Source: Spiroplasma endosymbiont of Lonchoptera lutea (lineage in GTDB: Bacteria; Bacillota_I; Bacilli_A; Mycoplasmatales; Nriv7). Taken from it: 64,000 nt of DNA. The stretch spans positions 248,001 to 312,000 of the forward strand of contig NZ_OZ026463.1 in NCBI RefSeq assembly GCF_964019715.1, written 5' to 3'. Shown here one piece after another: positions 1 to 11,404 of this stretch. The first letter of the stretch is position 1. Every line of letters begins with the position of its first letter. Under the pieces are notes generated by a model. That model searched no databases. It was not told where the DNA came from and saw nothing but the letters and a program-made list of their open reading frames with translations. Position numbers and translations under genes: made by a program.

Positions 1-34
1 CTAATTCTAAACTACTTATTTTAATTGCTATCAT
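1..34 (-). CDS. possible start of a gene running off the left edge
   Basis: An ATG on the minus strand opens a frame (MIAIKISSLEL...) that has no stop before the window edge. A Shine-Dalgarno-like AAAGGAG lies further upstream, but it sits closer to another ATG that opens only a seven-codon frame. Eleven codons cannot identify a product. Confidence 0.25.
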   Translation of the reverse strand, partial: MIAIKISSLEL

Positions 35-170
35 CTTACATTAATTTATAAAATTATTTGTTTAATCATTAATTCACACTCCTTTTATTATTTCAATAGA
101 AAAATTTATAAATTATAATTTATAAATTAAAGAGTATAATTTATTTATTATTAATTTTAAAGGAGAAACT

Positions 171-704
171 ATGCGTATTATTCCCTATGAACTTATTTGC
201 TATGCTAACAATATGAGTCTATCAGCTTTAAGAAAAGAAATTTCAATGTATGATTATTGTCTTAATAAAAATAAAACCAATATCGCAATGAATCCTTTTT
301 TAAAATTAAAACGACCTTATTTTAATCTTGTAATTTATACTTGAATAACTGAAATGAACAAAAGAAATTTATATGTGGGAACATTGGCCCAATATTATGC
401 TAAAAACAATCCTCCAAGTTTAATAATAGACACCAATATTTTTCTCATTATTGAATGTTGTTTACAATGAGATTTAAAACAATTTAATTGTTATGAAGAA
501 AACCTTTCATGATTTGCTGTTATTAATAAATTTCTGACTAAACAAAACATTTCTCTCACTAAATGAAATTTAACAACTTATAATGAAATAAAACAATGAT
601 ACGAAAAAAAATTTATGCGAAAAAATAATCGTGGGAAAATGAAACCTTATAAGTTAAATATGACAATAGTAATTAATTTCTTAAAAGCAACACTAACTGA
701 ATAA
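171..704 (+). CDS. hypothetical protein, 177 aa
   Basis: ATG with a good ribosome binding site (AAAGGAGAAACT just before it); five in-frame TGA codons are read as Trp and the frame ends at TAA. I do not recognise a family. The protein is soluble-looking with no signal peptide or membrane segment. Its middle has an IIDTNIFLII stretch that superficially resembles the first acidic motif of PIN nucleases, but the other PIN motifs are not evident. It runs convergently into argS with only five bases between the stops. AT-rich upstream DNA contains TATAAT at about 114-119. Confidence 0.75.
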
Positions 705-709
705 GCAAA

Positions 710-2377
710 TTACATTTGATCCTTAAAATCAACAGCAATTAAGTTTAAAGCATTTTTAAAGACATACTGTGTGCTAATAATTAAATGCAATCTTTGTTCT
801 GATAAAGTAATATTAGTTTCATCCAAAATTTTACATTCTGAATAATATGAATGAAATCCCCGTGCTAATTCCTGAATATAATCACAAATAATATTCGGTT
901 GACAAAATTTAGCAGCACTTTGTACTACTTTACTAAAATAATCTAATACTTTAATTAGCTCTCGCTCCTTGGGATGTGTTAATAAATGATAACTAGCAAT
1001 TGTCTTTATTAAATCAATATTATGAGGCACATTTCGTAAAATACTCGCACAACGCGCTGTAGCATATTGAAAGTAATAAACCGGATTATTATTACTTTGA
1101 GATGTTAAAAGACTCAAATCTAAATCCATATGACTAGAAGATGCTTTTGAACATAACATATAACGAACAACATCAATACCTAATTCCATAACTAAATCAA
1201 TTAATCATACGGCTGTCCCTTTTCTTTTTGACATTTTATATTCTTGACCATCTTTAATTAATCGCACCATTTGAATAATAACAATTTTTAAAATATTAGC
1301 ATCATAACCTAAAATTTGTAAACCCGCCTGCATTCGTGTTAAATAACTATGATGATCTGCACCTCAAAAATTAACTAAATAATTAGCTTTTGCTCGTTTA
1401 ATTCGTAAATTATGACAAGCTAAATCCGGTAAAATATAAGCATACGATTTATCTTGTTTAACAAGAACTCGGTCCTTATCATCACCATAATCTGTTGTTT
1501 TTAACCACAAAGCACCATCTTTTTCAAAAACTTTATTAGTTGCTTGCAATTCCTTTACTAACTTATCAATTTCTTTTGTTGTATACATTTCTAACTCACT
1601 CGACCAATAATCAATATTAATCCGAAAATCCTTTAATTGCGTTTTAATTAATTGTAAAAAGAAAGCAACTGACTCTTGTTTAAATATTGCTAATACTTGT
1701 TCATCATCAATGACACCATTAACAATTCGTATGGCAATAAATTTATCTTGATATTTATTCACAAAATTAGTTGCTAATATTTCTTGATAAACACCCTGAT
1801 ATGATTGTTCTGGTATTTCAACATTAACCCCTAATTTTTGTAAATAATACGAAAAAATTGTATTTGCTAACACATTAATCTGATTACCAGCATCATTAAG
1901 ATAATATTCTGTTTCAACAATATTTCCTGCAAATTTTAAAATTCTTGCAACCGCATCACCAATAGCACCATTACGAGCATGACCAATATGTAAAATTCCT
2001 GTTGGATTAGCAGAAACAATTTCTAAATTATATTTAATATTAGTCGCTTCTCCACTACCAAATTTAGTTTTTAATTTTAAAATTTCCGTAATAACAGCAC
2101 TAAGTCCATTTTGATTAACTGTTAAATTAATGAACCCAGGAAAAACAAAATCTATTTTAGTAAAAAAATCATTTGACTTAATAATAGCAATAATCTTTTT
2201 AGCAATGACTTCCGGTTTTTGCTTTAAAATTGGTGCTAACACCATCGCAATATTAGTAGCATAATCACCATATGCAATATTACGAGTTTTCTCAATAACA
2301 ATATCATCAACAAAAGGAGTAATTTTATTTACTGCCTCTTTAATTATTTTTTGAATTTGATTTAAAATTAACGACAT
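710..2377 (-). CDS. argS: arginyl-tRNA synthetase
   Basis: Charges tRNA-Arg with arginine in the cytoplasm. 555 residues, the usual length. The HIGH motif is at about residues 130-133 in the context [16 protein letters not shown], and the KMSK-type loop (KMSKRKGT) lies in the 1190-1363 stretch, which is only readable if UGA is Trp. The N-terminal Add-1 tRNA-binding domain and the C-terminal anticodon-binding domain are both present. ATG has a GGAGAAA site upstream. Lies downstream of lepA, same strand. Confidence 0.97.
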
Positions 2378-2457
2378 TAATATTTCTCCTTTTTCGTTTC
2401 ATAATTTTATTATTAACAATAAAATAACCGATTAATTAAAATTTCAATATAATATGC

Positions 2458-4269
2458 TTATTTATCATCAATAGATAAAACTGCCATAAAAGCTTCTTGT
2501 GGTAATTCAACATTTCCAAAAGCCTTCATCCGCTTTTTACCCTTCTTTTGTTTTTCTAATAACTTTTTCTTACGATTAATATCGCCACCATAACACTTAG
2601 CAGTAACATTTTTCCTTAACGCCTTAATAGTTTCTCGCGCAATGATTTTATTACCAATGGAAGCTTGTACAGGAATTTCAAAGTTTTGTTGCGGAATAAT
2701 ATCTTTTAATTTAGCACATAAATTTCTTCCACGAGCATACGCAAAATCTTTATGCACAATCATTGATAAAGCATCAACAACCGCACCATTTAATAAAATA
2801 TCCATCTTTACTAATTTACTTGGTCGATAACCTAATAATTCGTAATCTAATGAAGCATAGCCCTTAGACACAGATTTTAAACGATCAAAAAAATCAAAAA
2901 TAATCTCATTTAACGGCATTTCATAAGTCAAAATCCTTCTTGTATCATCAACATAAATAAGATTTTGATAAATACCACGTTTTTGCTGACATAACTCCAT
3001 TAAACCACCTAAATAAGTTTCAGGAGTCATCATCGTTACTTTAACAAAAGGCTCATTAATACTACGAATTTTTTGCACTTCCGGTAATTTACTCGGATTA
3101 TCCACAGTAATAATTTGTTGATCAGTTAAATGCACTTCATAAATAACACTTGGCGCCGTAGCAATTAAATCTAAATTATATTCTCTCTCAAGTCGTTCTT
3201 GGATAACATCCATATGTAATAAACCTAAAAACCCACAACGAAAACCAAATCCTAATGCTTGTGAATTTTCTGGTTCATATACCAAAGCAGCATCTGATAA
3301 TTGCAATTTTGATAATGCATCTTTTAAATCTTCATAACGCGAACTATCAACGGAATATAATCCACAATAAACCATTGAATTAATTTTTCGATAACCTGAT
3401 AATGGCACTAATGTTGGAAAATCAGCATGTGTCATTGTATCTCCTACTTGAACATCTTTAATATTCTTAATAGCCGCCGCTACTCAACCAACCTGACCAG
3501 CATAGATTGCATCCTGCTGAACTTCCAACGGTGTCTTAATACCAACACTAATAACTTCATATTCACCCCCTGTTGCCATAAAACGAATCTTATCATTAAT
3601 CTTAACAGTTCCTTGAAAAACACGAATAAAAATCATTACACCACGATATTGATCATAATAAGAATCAAAAATCAATGCCTGCAAAGGAGCATCATCTTGG
3701 GATTTTATTGGAGCAGGAATATCTCTAACAATAGTTTCTAACACTTCATCAACATTTAAACCAGTCTTGGCAGAAATTAACGGGATATGCGAATACGCAA
3801 TTCCTGTCAATCCTCTAATTTGTTGTTTAATTCTTTCGGGGTCCGCATTAGGCAAATCAACTTTATTAATAACAGGAATAATTGTTAAATCATTATCAAT
3901 CGCTAAATAAACATTAGCTAATGTTTGCGCTTGAATCCCTTGCGTAGCATCAACTACTAATAATGCTCCCTCACAAGCCGCTAAACTACGCGAAACTTCA
4001 TAAGTAAAATCTACATGTCCCGGCGTATCAATTAAATTAAAACAATATTGTTGATGATCCTTAGCAACATACTGCAACTGCACAGCATTTAACTTAATAG
4101 TAATTCCTCTTTCTCGCTCTAAATCCATTGAATCTAATAATTGATCTTTTAATTCTCTTTTACTAACCGTACCCGTTAATTCTAAAAGCCGATCCGCCAA
4201 AGTAGACTTACCATGATCAATATGAGCAATAATACTAAAATTACGAATTAAATTTTTATTTGTTGCCAT
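2458..4269 (-). CDS. lepA: elongation factor 4 (back-translocating GTPase LepA)
   Basis: Ribosome-associated translational GTPase. 603 residues. G motifs are clear: AHIDHGKST near residue 15, [13 protein letters not shown] and NKVD, followed by the EF4-specific C-terminal region rich in lysine ([15 protein letters not shown]). One in-frame TGA (Trp) separates the G domain from the rest. The 5' end overlaps the 3' end of the ECF gene by 14 bp, implying translational coupling within this minus-strand series. Confidence 0.97.
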
Positions 4270-4849
4270 TATTTTTAATTTCCTTACTTTGTTCTAAATT
4301 ACTATTTTCTAACGCTGTCGCTCGTAAATAATCAAAATCATTATCACTTCAAAGATGACCATAACTGACACTATTAATTCTAATTAAAAACCAAGTAATA
4401 AACAAGGAAAAAATATATGTTGATATCGCTTGCACAGCATCATTAATTAATGCTGTAATCGCATAACTATAATCAAAATTAGAAATAAAGTAAGTATATG
4501 GTGGATAAATAATTAAAACTGGTAAAACCGCAAAAAAATGACTGATAATAAAATGAAAATATGGTTCTAATATCCGAATAATAACAAACATTAAAATCCT
4601 AACAACAATCGTAATGGGAACAAAAACAAAATATCCCCCCATAATATCAGCAAATGCCATCGCAATCGGATTAGCAAATAAAATCATTGGCCCAGAAATA
4701 AAGGTAATTAAAGGTAAAGCAATAATATCAGCTAATTGCAAATAACCAACGCCAATTTTAATAAAACTAGAAGCATAACCACAAACCATTAAAAGACCTG
4801 TGATTACACCTGTTGTTGCTAAATATTTCAATGAACGAAAACGATACAT
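4256..4849 (-). CDS. ECF transporter S component (vitamin uptake)
   Basis: Predicted substrate-binding membrane subunit of an energy-coupling factor transporter. 197 residues with about five or six hydrophobic segments covering most of the protein, and a charged C-terminal tail reached only by reading TGA at 4349-4351 as Trp. The N-terminal region ([12 protein letters not shown], then [10 protein letters not shown] and ADIMGGYF) has the S-component pattern; the substrate cannot be told, folate or riboflavin type being plausible. The ECF A and T subunits are not nearby, as expected for group II systems. Overlaps lepA by 14 bp. Confidence 0.75.
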
Positions 4850-4869
4850 TTTTCTTTCAAATCCTTTCC

Positions 4870-5808
4870 TTAAATAAATTTTGTTCCAACCCGCAAAGGA
4901 TGTTGTCCTTGATAAAAATTTTTAACCAAGATTGCTTTTTTACCCTCAGGTTGTAATCTTTGAATTAAAACACTTCCTTTACTCGTTTGAACTTCAATAC
5001 CATCTTGTTGAAATGATAAAATTGTTCCCGCTGCCTTTTCCTGTTTATTAATATCATAAACGATCGCCTGATGAATTTTATAAATCTTATTTTCATAAGT
5101 CGTATAAGCTAAAGGGATTTCAAAAAGACCACGAATTTGACAAGTTACTTTTCTCGCATCAACATTTCAAATAATCTTTTCATTATTTCGTTTAATATTT
5201 AAACCAAACGATACAAGTCGTTCATTTTGGATTTCTGGAGTAATTTTACCACTAATTATTAAGAATAAATATTTTTCTAACATCATATTTGCTAACAAAA
5301 TTAAACGGTGATGCAAACTACTTGCCGTTTCATTTGCCACCAACCTAATTTTCTCTTGAACAAATACTGGCCCCGCATCCATTTGAGATGTCATTTTCAT
5401 TAAACTAATACCAGTTTCCTTTTCATCATTAATTACCGCTCAATGAATTGGTGCTCCACCTCGTAATTTAGGTAATAACGAAGCATGAATATTTAAGCAA
5501 CCTTTCGGCACCAATTGTAAAATCCTTGTTCCCAAAAATTGACCATAAGCACAAGTAATTATTAAATCAGCATTTAAATTATCTAGTTCTAAAACAATAT
5601 CGTTAATATTATCTGGTTGAAAAATCTTTAATTTTGATGCTAATGCTACTTGTTTAACACCACCAATCCTCATTTCTTGCTTTCTCCCAACTTTACGATC
5701 AGGTTGACAAACAACAGCTACAACTTCAATAAAATCCATTGTTAATAATTTTAATAATACTTCTTTAGCAAAAATCGGTGTCCCCATAAAAATAACTTTC
5801 GTTACCAT
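4870..5808 (-). CDS. fmt: methionyl-tRNA formyltransferase
   Basis: Formylates initiator Met-tRNA using 10-formyl-THF. 312 residues. The signature HASLLPKLRGGAPIHW is present, its last Trp encoded by TGA; MGTPIFA opens the Rossmann-like formyltransferase domain and the C-terminal OB-like domain ends in QHPLRVGTKF. The start codon overlaps the end of the upstream nuclease gene by 7 bp. Confidence 0.96.
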
Positions 5809-7592
5809 TCAATTCACCCCTGTTCTCGCAATAATTCAGAAATTTTAGTAAATAAAACTACCATTCCATAAGTATCGCGTTCACAATATAATAACAAATT
5901 TTTAACATAATTGTCTTGTCATTGTTGCCAACTAATAGTTTTTCAAGCATTATTTAATTTCAAGAAAAACAAATGATTATTATCTTTTTGTAATTCATTA
6001 TACAACCGTTTACGAAATAAACTGGAAGCATCGGTTCCCTTTTGCACTTCCAAATCATCATAAGAAAATTCCAAATTAAAAGCCGGCAATGTTTTCTTAA
6101 TTGAAAGACTACCATTAAATTCTGCTTTATAAATTGCAAAATTTTTAAAGAAATCCATTAAATCAACAGTCCGATCAGAAATTTGCATTAATATTTCTTC
6201 ATAAATCGGATATAATAATGCCATTTTTTTTAAAACTTGCTTCTCAAAACTTTTATTATATGCAACATAAGTACCTATCCCATATCGTGTTAAATCCTTA
6301 ATTAAATTTTCAATTAAAACTAAACGATGATCACCAACACCATCACTTAAATAACGATAATGTTTAATATTATGTTTCTCTTCATTAAACTTATTATCCA
6401 ATAAAACATGAATTGAATACTGAAACGGAATTTGCTCATATGGTGTACTATTTTCATATTTCGGAATGGCACTTTTAACAGTTTCAAAATCATACATATA
6501 AATCGGATACACATATTCCTTATATATACTTTGTAAATATCTTCGTTCTGACAATGCAACAACACCTTCTAAATTTTGAACAACTTTAATTTGGCGATAT
6601 TGATTAGCTGTTAAATTAAGATCAAAAAAATTAGATGTATAAAGCGACAAAAAATTATTTTCATAATATAATCTTGCTTTTTTAGTTTTTACTAACCGAT
6701 AAAGATTAAATATTGTATGCTCTTTAGGTAATTTAGCATAAACATGAATACAATAATCATATTTACCCCGATTATGACATTGACTAGTCTTTAACCACGC
6801 TAATGCTTCAGCAACTGGCATTTGAAAAATATCTTTAATGCGCTGAATATCTTGATTAAAATCTCGCTTTGCTAAATCTTTTTTTACACCAACCATAATA
6901 TTTTCTTGCTTTGAACCAGTAGTTGTTAAATTATATTTACTTGCTAAAATAAACAAATTATCATATTCTAAATCACCTTGATGAAAATAAAAACCATTTA
7001 AATGCATTAAATAAATATTTTTAATCTCAATATTGCAATTAGTCAAAATATAATATTGATAAAGAACATCATATAAATGTTCGCGATGAACCTTAGTTGT
7101 TGCCTTAACTTCAATTAAGTCTCAACCTGTACCATTTCGTTTTAAAACATCAACCTTTGTAACACAACCATTATATTCAAATCGTGGTTCAAACAACACT
7201 TCAAGATTAGCATCAAGAATTTTTTCTACCGTTTTATTTGCCACAAGATGTTTTTCATAAGTATCTAAATCAAAACAACGATAATTTCGTAAAAAATATT
7301 GCTTAGCATGATAACCTACTTCTAAACCATCAAGAATAGTTTCACTATCAATTACCTCTAAATCGCTAAAACTATAATCATCATTCGCTAATAATTCTAA
7401 ACTAGGCGCAGAAATATTCGTCAAGTCATCTTTTTGCTTTTCATCACCAAATTCAGGCAAACTAAAAAAATAAGTTAACTCCCTATCGTGCCATTGAATT
7501 GTCTTTTGATGATTTTCTTTTCGTAAAAGAAATGATAATTTAGCACATTCCCGATAATTTTTATAATCTTCTTTATATATTTTATGAAGCAT
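5802..7592 (-). CDS. RecB-like nuclease fused to DUF2779 (RNase H-like) domain
   Basis: 596 residues with at least five TGA-encoded Trp. N-terminal half: a PD-(D/E)XK arrangement with D148 and E161-V-K163 (VDVL...DLIEVK), as in Cas4/RecB-type nucleases. C-terminal half (from about residue 360): MYDFETV, then YNKSFEKQVL, then YCERDTYGM, which reads like the three acidic motifs of DEDD exonucleases; this is the DUF2779 pattern. Family function is not established; a DNA or RNA processing nuclease is the inference. It sits directly upstream of fmt with a 7-bp overlap, so it is co-transcribed with translation genes rather than with a CRISPR system (none in the window). Confidence 0.8.
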
Positions 7593-7629
7593 TTTATCAT
7601 TTCCTCAGATTATGAATTAATTAAACTAT

Positions 7630-8265
7630 TTATTTTTTAGCACCAAACTTCTCATTAGGTTGTCGTTTAATAAGAACCTCATTTTTATTTTGAACAACTT
7701 TTTTAGTTGCTTTGATTTTTTTCTCTTGCTTAATTTTTTTAATTTCTGCTTTTTCTATTTTTTTTGCTTCCTTGCGTTCTAATCTAACTTGTGTTCGCTC
7801 AGCCTTAGTCATTTTTCAATAACTTTTCTTTTGTTCTTTTTGCAAACGAATTAAAGTAGCTTCTAATTCTAATTCATGATTAACTTTTCAAGTTGTTTCA
7901 TATTCTTTTTTACTTAATTGTTTTGTTAAACCTTCAACTTCAAAAGCTTTAGTAGCATATAACGCATTTGATTTTGAGTCATATAATTTGATAACAACAT
8001 CAAAAACATCACGATATTTATAATCTTTACCTGCTCTAGCAATTACTTTATCATATTCAATTCTTTTATGAGCAATATTATCATTAATCTTTAAATACTG
8101 CTTAATTTTATCTCTAACTTCTTTTTGACGCTTTTCTTTTTCAATTTTATCTTGTTTTCGTTTACGAATTGAAGAAACTATCATTACAACTACAATAATA
8201 ATAATTAAACCTAACATTACCCAAGTAGTTTGTCCATTTTGTAAATCACCTGTTACTAAAAACAT
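7630..8265 (-). CDS. hypothetical membrane-anchored, lysine-rich protein, 211 aa
   Basis: Start chosen at the ATG preceded by AGGAGGAAATGAGT. One strong transmembrane segment at about residues 14-32 (VMLGLIIIIVVVMIV), then a highly charged, probably helical cytoplasmic part, ending in an extremely Lys-rich tail (KKIEKAEIKKIKQEKKIK). Two TGA codons read as Trp. No family recognised. Probably co-transcribed with the upstream small gene and the nuclease gene. Confidence 0.8.
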
Positions 8266-8289
8266 TACTCATTTCCTCCTTTAAAATAA

Positions 8290-8580
8290 TTAAATTTTAA
8301 TAATACTTAATAAACGCTCTTGACTTATTGGCGTTATTGTTTTAACCAAATTAGATTTTTTATCAATAACAAAATATAAATCACTATCATTAATTTGCAC
8401 ATAAATATCATCTTTTATATCTACAACATAAAATGCCTCATTAATTAATTGTAAACAATGCATTTTTAATTCAATATCATTTAAATGTTTCAAATTTAAT
8501 CGCTGTTTAACACGAAGAATAACATGATGTGAAAACTGATATTTTGATTGTAAATAATAACTCACTTTTTCTACCCACAC
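8290..8580 (-). CDS. hypothetical protein, 96 aa
   Basis: Frame starts at GTG (GTG-TGG-GTA) without a strong Shine-Dalgarno, so the start is uncertain. The sequence SHHVILRVKQRLNL near the N terminus followed by DLYFVIDKKSNLVKTITPI has the look of small HxxxR-type single-domain proteins (DUF4258-like), but I cannot assign it. Ends 24 bp before the membrane-anchored gene. Just upstream lies the left edge of the large mobile insertion; without that insertion this gene would neighbour rpsT. Confidence 0.6.
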   Translation of the reverse strand: MWVEKVSYYLQSKYQFSHHVILRVKQRLNLKHLNDIELKMHCLQLINEAFYVVDIKDDIYVQINDSDLYFVIDKKSNLVKTITPISQERLLSIIKI

Positions 8581-8623
8581 TTTTTTTAAATGTACATAAG
8601 TAATTATACATCTTTTTTACTAC

Positions 8624-8632
8624 TTTTTTAAG
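8624..8632. repeat. left 9-bp target duplication TTTTTTAAG
   Basis: TTTTTTAAG occurs here immediately before GGACGC and again at 18196-18204 immediately after GCGACC. The two copies bracket the whole 9.56-kb insertion, and nine bases is the duplication length known for ISLre2-family elements. Confidence 0.85.
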
Positions 8633-8678
8633 GGACGCATAAAGTTTTCTTAGGTAGGCAAAGATTTGAATAAGTATT

Positions 8679-8702
8679 AAGACAGTCAGTAATGATTGTC
8701 TT
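8679..8702 (+). terminator. hairpin plus T-run just inside left element end
   Basis: AAGACA-g-TCA / TGA-t-TGTCTT stem with a GTAA loop, followed by TTTTTATTTT. Reads as a rho-independent terminator on the plus strand and would shield the element from transcription entering from the left. Confidence 0.6.
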
Positions 8703-8739
8703 TTTATTTTATAAGGTGTTAAAAATTTGTTCTTTGAAA

Positions 8740-9143
8740 ATTAAATACAAGTGAATTAATAATGTTGGTATGTATTAAAGCACGATAAATTGTGGGTGGT
8801 CGCCATAACCAAAAGAAGTTTACCAGTTGATAGATAATACCCTATTAGCTATAGCAATTTGTTTCGTTTTGCAATAAAAAAATGAATGGGTGGATTTCCT
8901 AAAAATATACACGCTATTAAATTAGTTCCAAGGGTAGGATGCGGATGTTAAAGTGTAGAAATTTCTATATAGGGGATATACTAAGTTTAAAATTATTAAA
9001 ATCTTTATCTAATTAAAAAACAAAATTTAATAACAAAGCTTGTTAAACATTTAAATCTGCGATATATTAAGTGTTTAAAAAACTAAGTTAACTAACAACT
9101 TAGTTAATACAACTTAGTTTATTCATAAGAAAGGTAATTTATT
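8740..9143 (+). other. non-coding leader of the prophage block
   Basis: No open frame with a credible start is seen here on either strand. Near its end, three copies of a CTAAGTT/AACTTAG motif (about 9083-9120) can fold into alternative hairpins right before the first viral gene. In filamentous phages such non-coding regions carry replication and packaging signals; assigning that here is inference. Confidence 0.45.
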
Positions 9144-9485
9144 ATGAAAAACATTGAAAACATTTTCTTAAATACTAAAAAATATCTCTTAAAAGAAACA
9201 CAAAACGCAATGCTTATTAAAGCACCAAAAATTCCATGATTTAATGAACAAATCGGCATTTGGTTTCCAAAGCGATTTGTTTATAAAGGAAAATACGAAA
9301 ATTCAATTTGCATTGGAATAATAATAAAAGATAGTAAATATCAAGTAATTTCAATTAATCAATCAATTAATCAACAAGAGCAAGAAACCAAATTAATTAA
9401 AGGCCAAGAATTATTAGGCTTCTTCATTGCCGAAAAAGAAAATAACAAAAAAGATATAAATTATAACTATTTTAAAGGAGCTTAA
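9144..9485 (+). CDS. plectrovirus small protein, 113 aa
   Basis: ATG preceded by AGAAAGG. Soluble-looking basic protein with two motifs, IPWFNEQIGIWFPKRFV and IIIKDSKYQVISI; one TGA codon read as Trp. Its position at the head of the block, ahead of the coat-like genes, is where filamentous phages carry a ssDNA-binding protein, but I see no diagnostic motif and leave the function open. Ends two bases before the next ATG, and its last codons contain that gene's ribosome binding site (AAAGGAG). Confidence 0.75.
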
Positions 9486-9487
9486 AA

Positions 9488-9709
9488 ATGAATATTGCAA
9501 TTGGACTAATATTTATTATTATCAGCATCATGCTGTCAGCATATTTTGCTTATAAAATTTATGCCAAAATAAAAATGCGAATTAAATATAAAAATGCCAT
9601 TAAAAATAATACTGGTAATTTCACGAAAGACGAGAAAGTATTTATTGCTCGCTTTGAAGAATGAGTTAAAGCTCCTAATTTAAAAGAAAATAACGAGCAT
9701 AAAAAATAA
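9488..9709 (+). CDS. plectrovirus single-span membrane protein, 73 aa
   Basis: Membrane segment at about residues 3-22 followed by a charged cytoplasmic tail rich in Lys. One TGA-encoded Trp (FEEWVKAP). The stop overlaps the next start as TAATG, showing tight translational coupling. Role unknown; small membrane proteins of this type are virion or assembly components in filamentous phages. Confidence 0.75.
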
Positions 9710-9870
9710 TGTTTTGAGAAATTATCATGGAGTTCTTAAAACTGTTTGTTCCGATAGAAAAAATGCCTGCACAAATTGCGTTTATTGCCGGATTAATTAT
9801 TATCATTACTTTTATTTTCGCCTTAATTTCAATTATGTATTTACCAATAAAAATGATTTTTGGGAAATAA
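9709..9870 (+). CDS. plectrovirus small membrane protein, 53 aa
   Basis: Starts inside the previous stop codon (TAATG). Amphipathic N-terminus (MEFLKLFVPIEKMP) and one membrane span (about residues 23-45). Second codons include TGA (Trp). A minor coat role is possible by analogy only. Confidence 0.7.
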
Positions 9871-9873
9871 AAA

Positions 9874-10104
9874 ATGACAATAAACTTAAAAGAATTTAAT
9901 TGAGAACAAATTAAACAAACTTTCTGAGATTTATTTATTCAAATCACAACTATCCCGGCTCATATTAGTGGTGGTAAAGAAATTGATTTAACCAAAGAAA
10001 CACTTTGACTTTTAATAGCAAACATTGCTTTTTGATTCTTAACAGCAATTATGGTGTGATTTATTCTAATGTTACTTTGGAAAACCATATCAGTATTTAG
10101 ATAG
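9874..10104 (+). CDS. plectrovirus membrane protein, 76 aa
   Basis: Soluble N-terminal half with PAHISGGKEIDL, then a Trp-rich membrane span at about residues 47-70 (five TGA-encoded Trp in the gene). Starts three bases after the previous stop. No function assigned. Confidence 0.7.
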
Positions 10105-10152
10105 AAACAAAATTAATGTCAAGAAGTTACATTAAAGAAAGGGGGTGATTAT

Positions 10153-10389
10153 ATGATTGGAACTTTCTTGGCCGATGCACCAGCAAAAATAACAGCTAGC
10201 GATGCGATGACTAAATTGTGAAATGCAATTATAACAGCGTTTACTAAAATGTGAGAAATTATTGCCGTTAATATGCCGCAAGTTGGTAACTTCTTTGCCG
10301 ACTACTGAATATTCATTTTTCCATTTATTTTGGCAATATTCTTTATTTGCTTTAAAATGTTTGAAAAATTACTTGGCGCAGTGCGCTAA
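10153..10389 (+). CDS. probable plectrovirus major coat protein, 78 aa
   Basis: Start preceded by GAAAGGGGGTGATTAT, the strongest Shine-Dalgarno in the block, which suits an abundantly made product. Size (about 8.5 kDa) and layout fit an inovirus-type major coat protein: an N-terminal part ending in Ala-rich ADAPAKITASDAM, an amphipathic helix, and one membrane span (YWIFIFPFILAIFFICF) with a short basic tail (KLLGAVR). Coat assignment is inference from size, order and topology. Confidence 0.7.
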
Positions 10390-10412
10390 CAAAAAATAAA
10401 ATGAGGTGCAAG

Positions 10413-11396
10413 ATGAAATTTTGCAAATGAATAATAGAAAAAAATAACCATTTTATTGAATTAAATCGTACCTCATTTTTAATTTTATGACATTGAGGAG
10501 CAATTTGATACATTTATAACGGTTATTTTAAAAACGTTGTGAGCTATTTATTTTTAGCAGGTTGTATTTTGATTTTCGTTTTTAAAATCAGCAATTTAAC
10601 ACAAATTAACAAAGTGATTAACTTCTTAAAAAATTCACCATTAAATATTGTTATTGGTTCGTTAGGGACTGGAAAAACTGCTTTTCTAGTATACGCATCA
10701 AAATTATTAAAAAAGAAGAAATATCACATAGCCGCAACCTTTCCATTACTAGAAACCCAAAAATTAAGTTTGGGGCATATGGGATTATTAGACTTTGATT
10801 ATCCGGTATTACCAGACAAAACCTTACTGTTATGAGATGAAACCAATTTATTTTTAGAAGGAACGGATTGAGAAAAAAATAATACCAAAAACGAAGAAAC
10901 CGGTATTCAAGAATATTTTGCTCTGGCACGCCATTTCGGTCATATCGTTCTCGCTAGTGGTCAACGAGATAAACATATTTGAGTTAAAGTTCGTGATATT
11001 GCCAATAATGTGATTGTGGGCATTCGTAAAAAACCCGTTAATATTTTTCGTCTTTACTTAAAAGTTATCTACGGTACCTTTACAAGCATTGAAGAATATG
11101 AACGCTGACGAAACACCTTAATTGATGCTAAAAATAGTAAAAGGGGCCGTCGCATTAAATACCGTGATATTCCTGAACTTGATATTTATTTTTTTAAACT
11201 AAAAATTCCTCTACCAATATTAAACACTTACAATTCTTTTTACCTAGCATTTTTAAGAGATTACTTAAATTCAAAAGTAAATCCCGACTATGAAGACAAA
11301 TACTATACTGACACAGCAATTGATTTAGAAGACTTAGAATACTTAAAAATGGATAAATTTAGCAAATTTTTAAGAAGAATGAAAGAAAAGGAATAA
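10413..11396 (+). CDS. Zot-like assembly ATPase of plectrovirus, 327 aa
   Basis: Filamentous-phage pI/zonula-occludens-toxin type ATPase that would drive virion extrusion at the membrane. Walker A GSLGTGKT at residues 82-89, Walker B LLLWDE at about 138-143 (Trp from TGA), and a sensor-like HIVLASGQRDKHIW further on. Two N-terminal hydrophobic segments precede the ATPase. ATG at 10413 chosen over in-frame ATG at 10401 because GAGGTG lies just before the former. Intact, with no internal stop under table 4. Confidence 0.85.
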
Positions 11397-11404
11397 TATA
11401 AAAA

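Noticed and set aside
2642..2830. Plus-strand open frame inside lepA
   Set aside because: Lies antisense within a strongly conserved gene, no ribosome binding site, an AT-rich shadow frame.
3427..3741. Plus-strand 104-codon frame inside lepA
   Set aside because: Antisense shadow of lepA with Asn/Ile/Thr-biased composition and no start context.
5802..7592. Cas4-type protein as a sign of a CRISPR system
   Set aside because: The RecB-like motif is shared by many nucleases, the C-terminal half is DUF2779, and the neighbours are fmt and translation genes.
9083..9121. Short CRISPR-like repeats (three AACTTAG/CTAAGTT units)
   Set aside because: Units are under 10 bp, irregular and self-complementary; there are no spacers of constant length and no cas genes in the window.
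10651..10929. Minus-strand 92-codon frame inside the Zot-like gene
   Set aside because: Complement of a gene with clear Walker motifs; no ribosome site.
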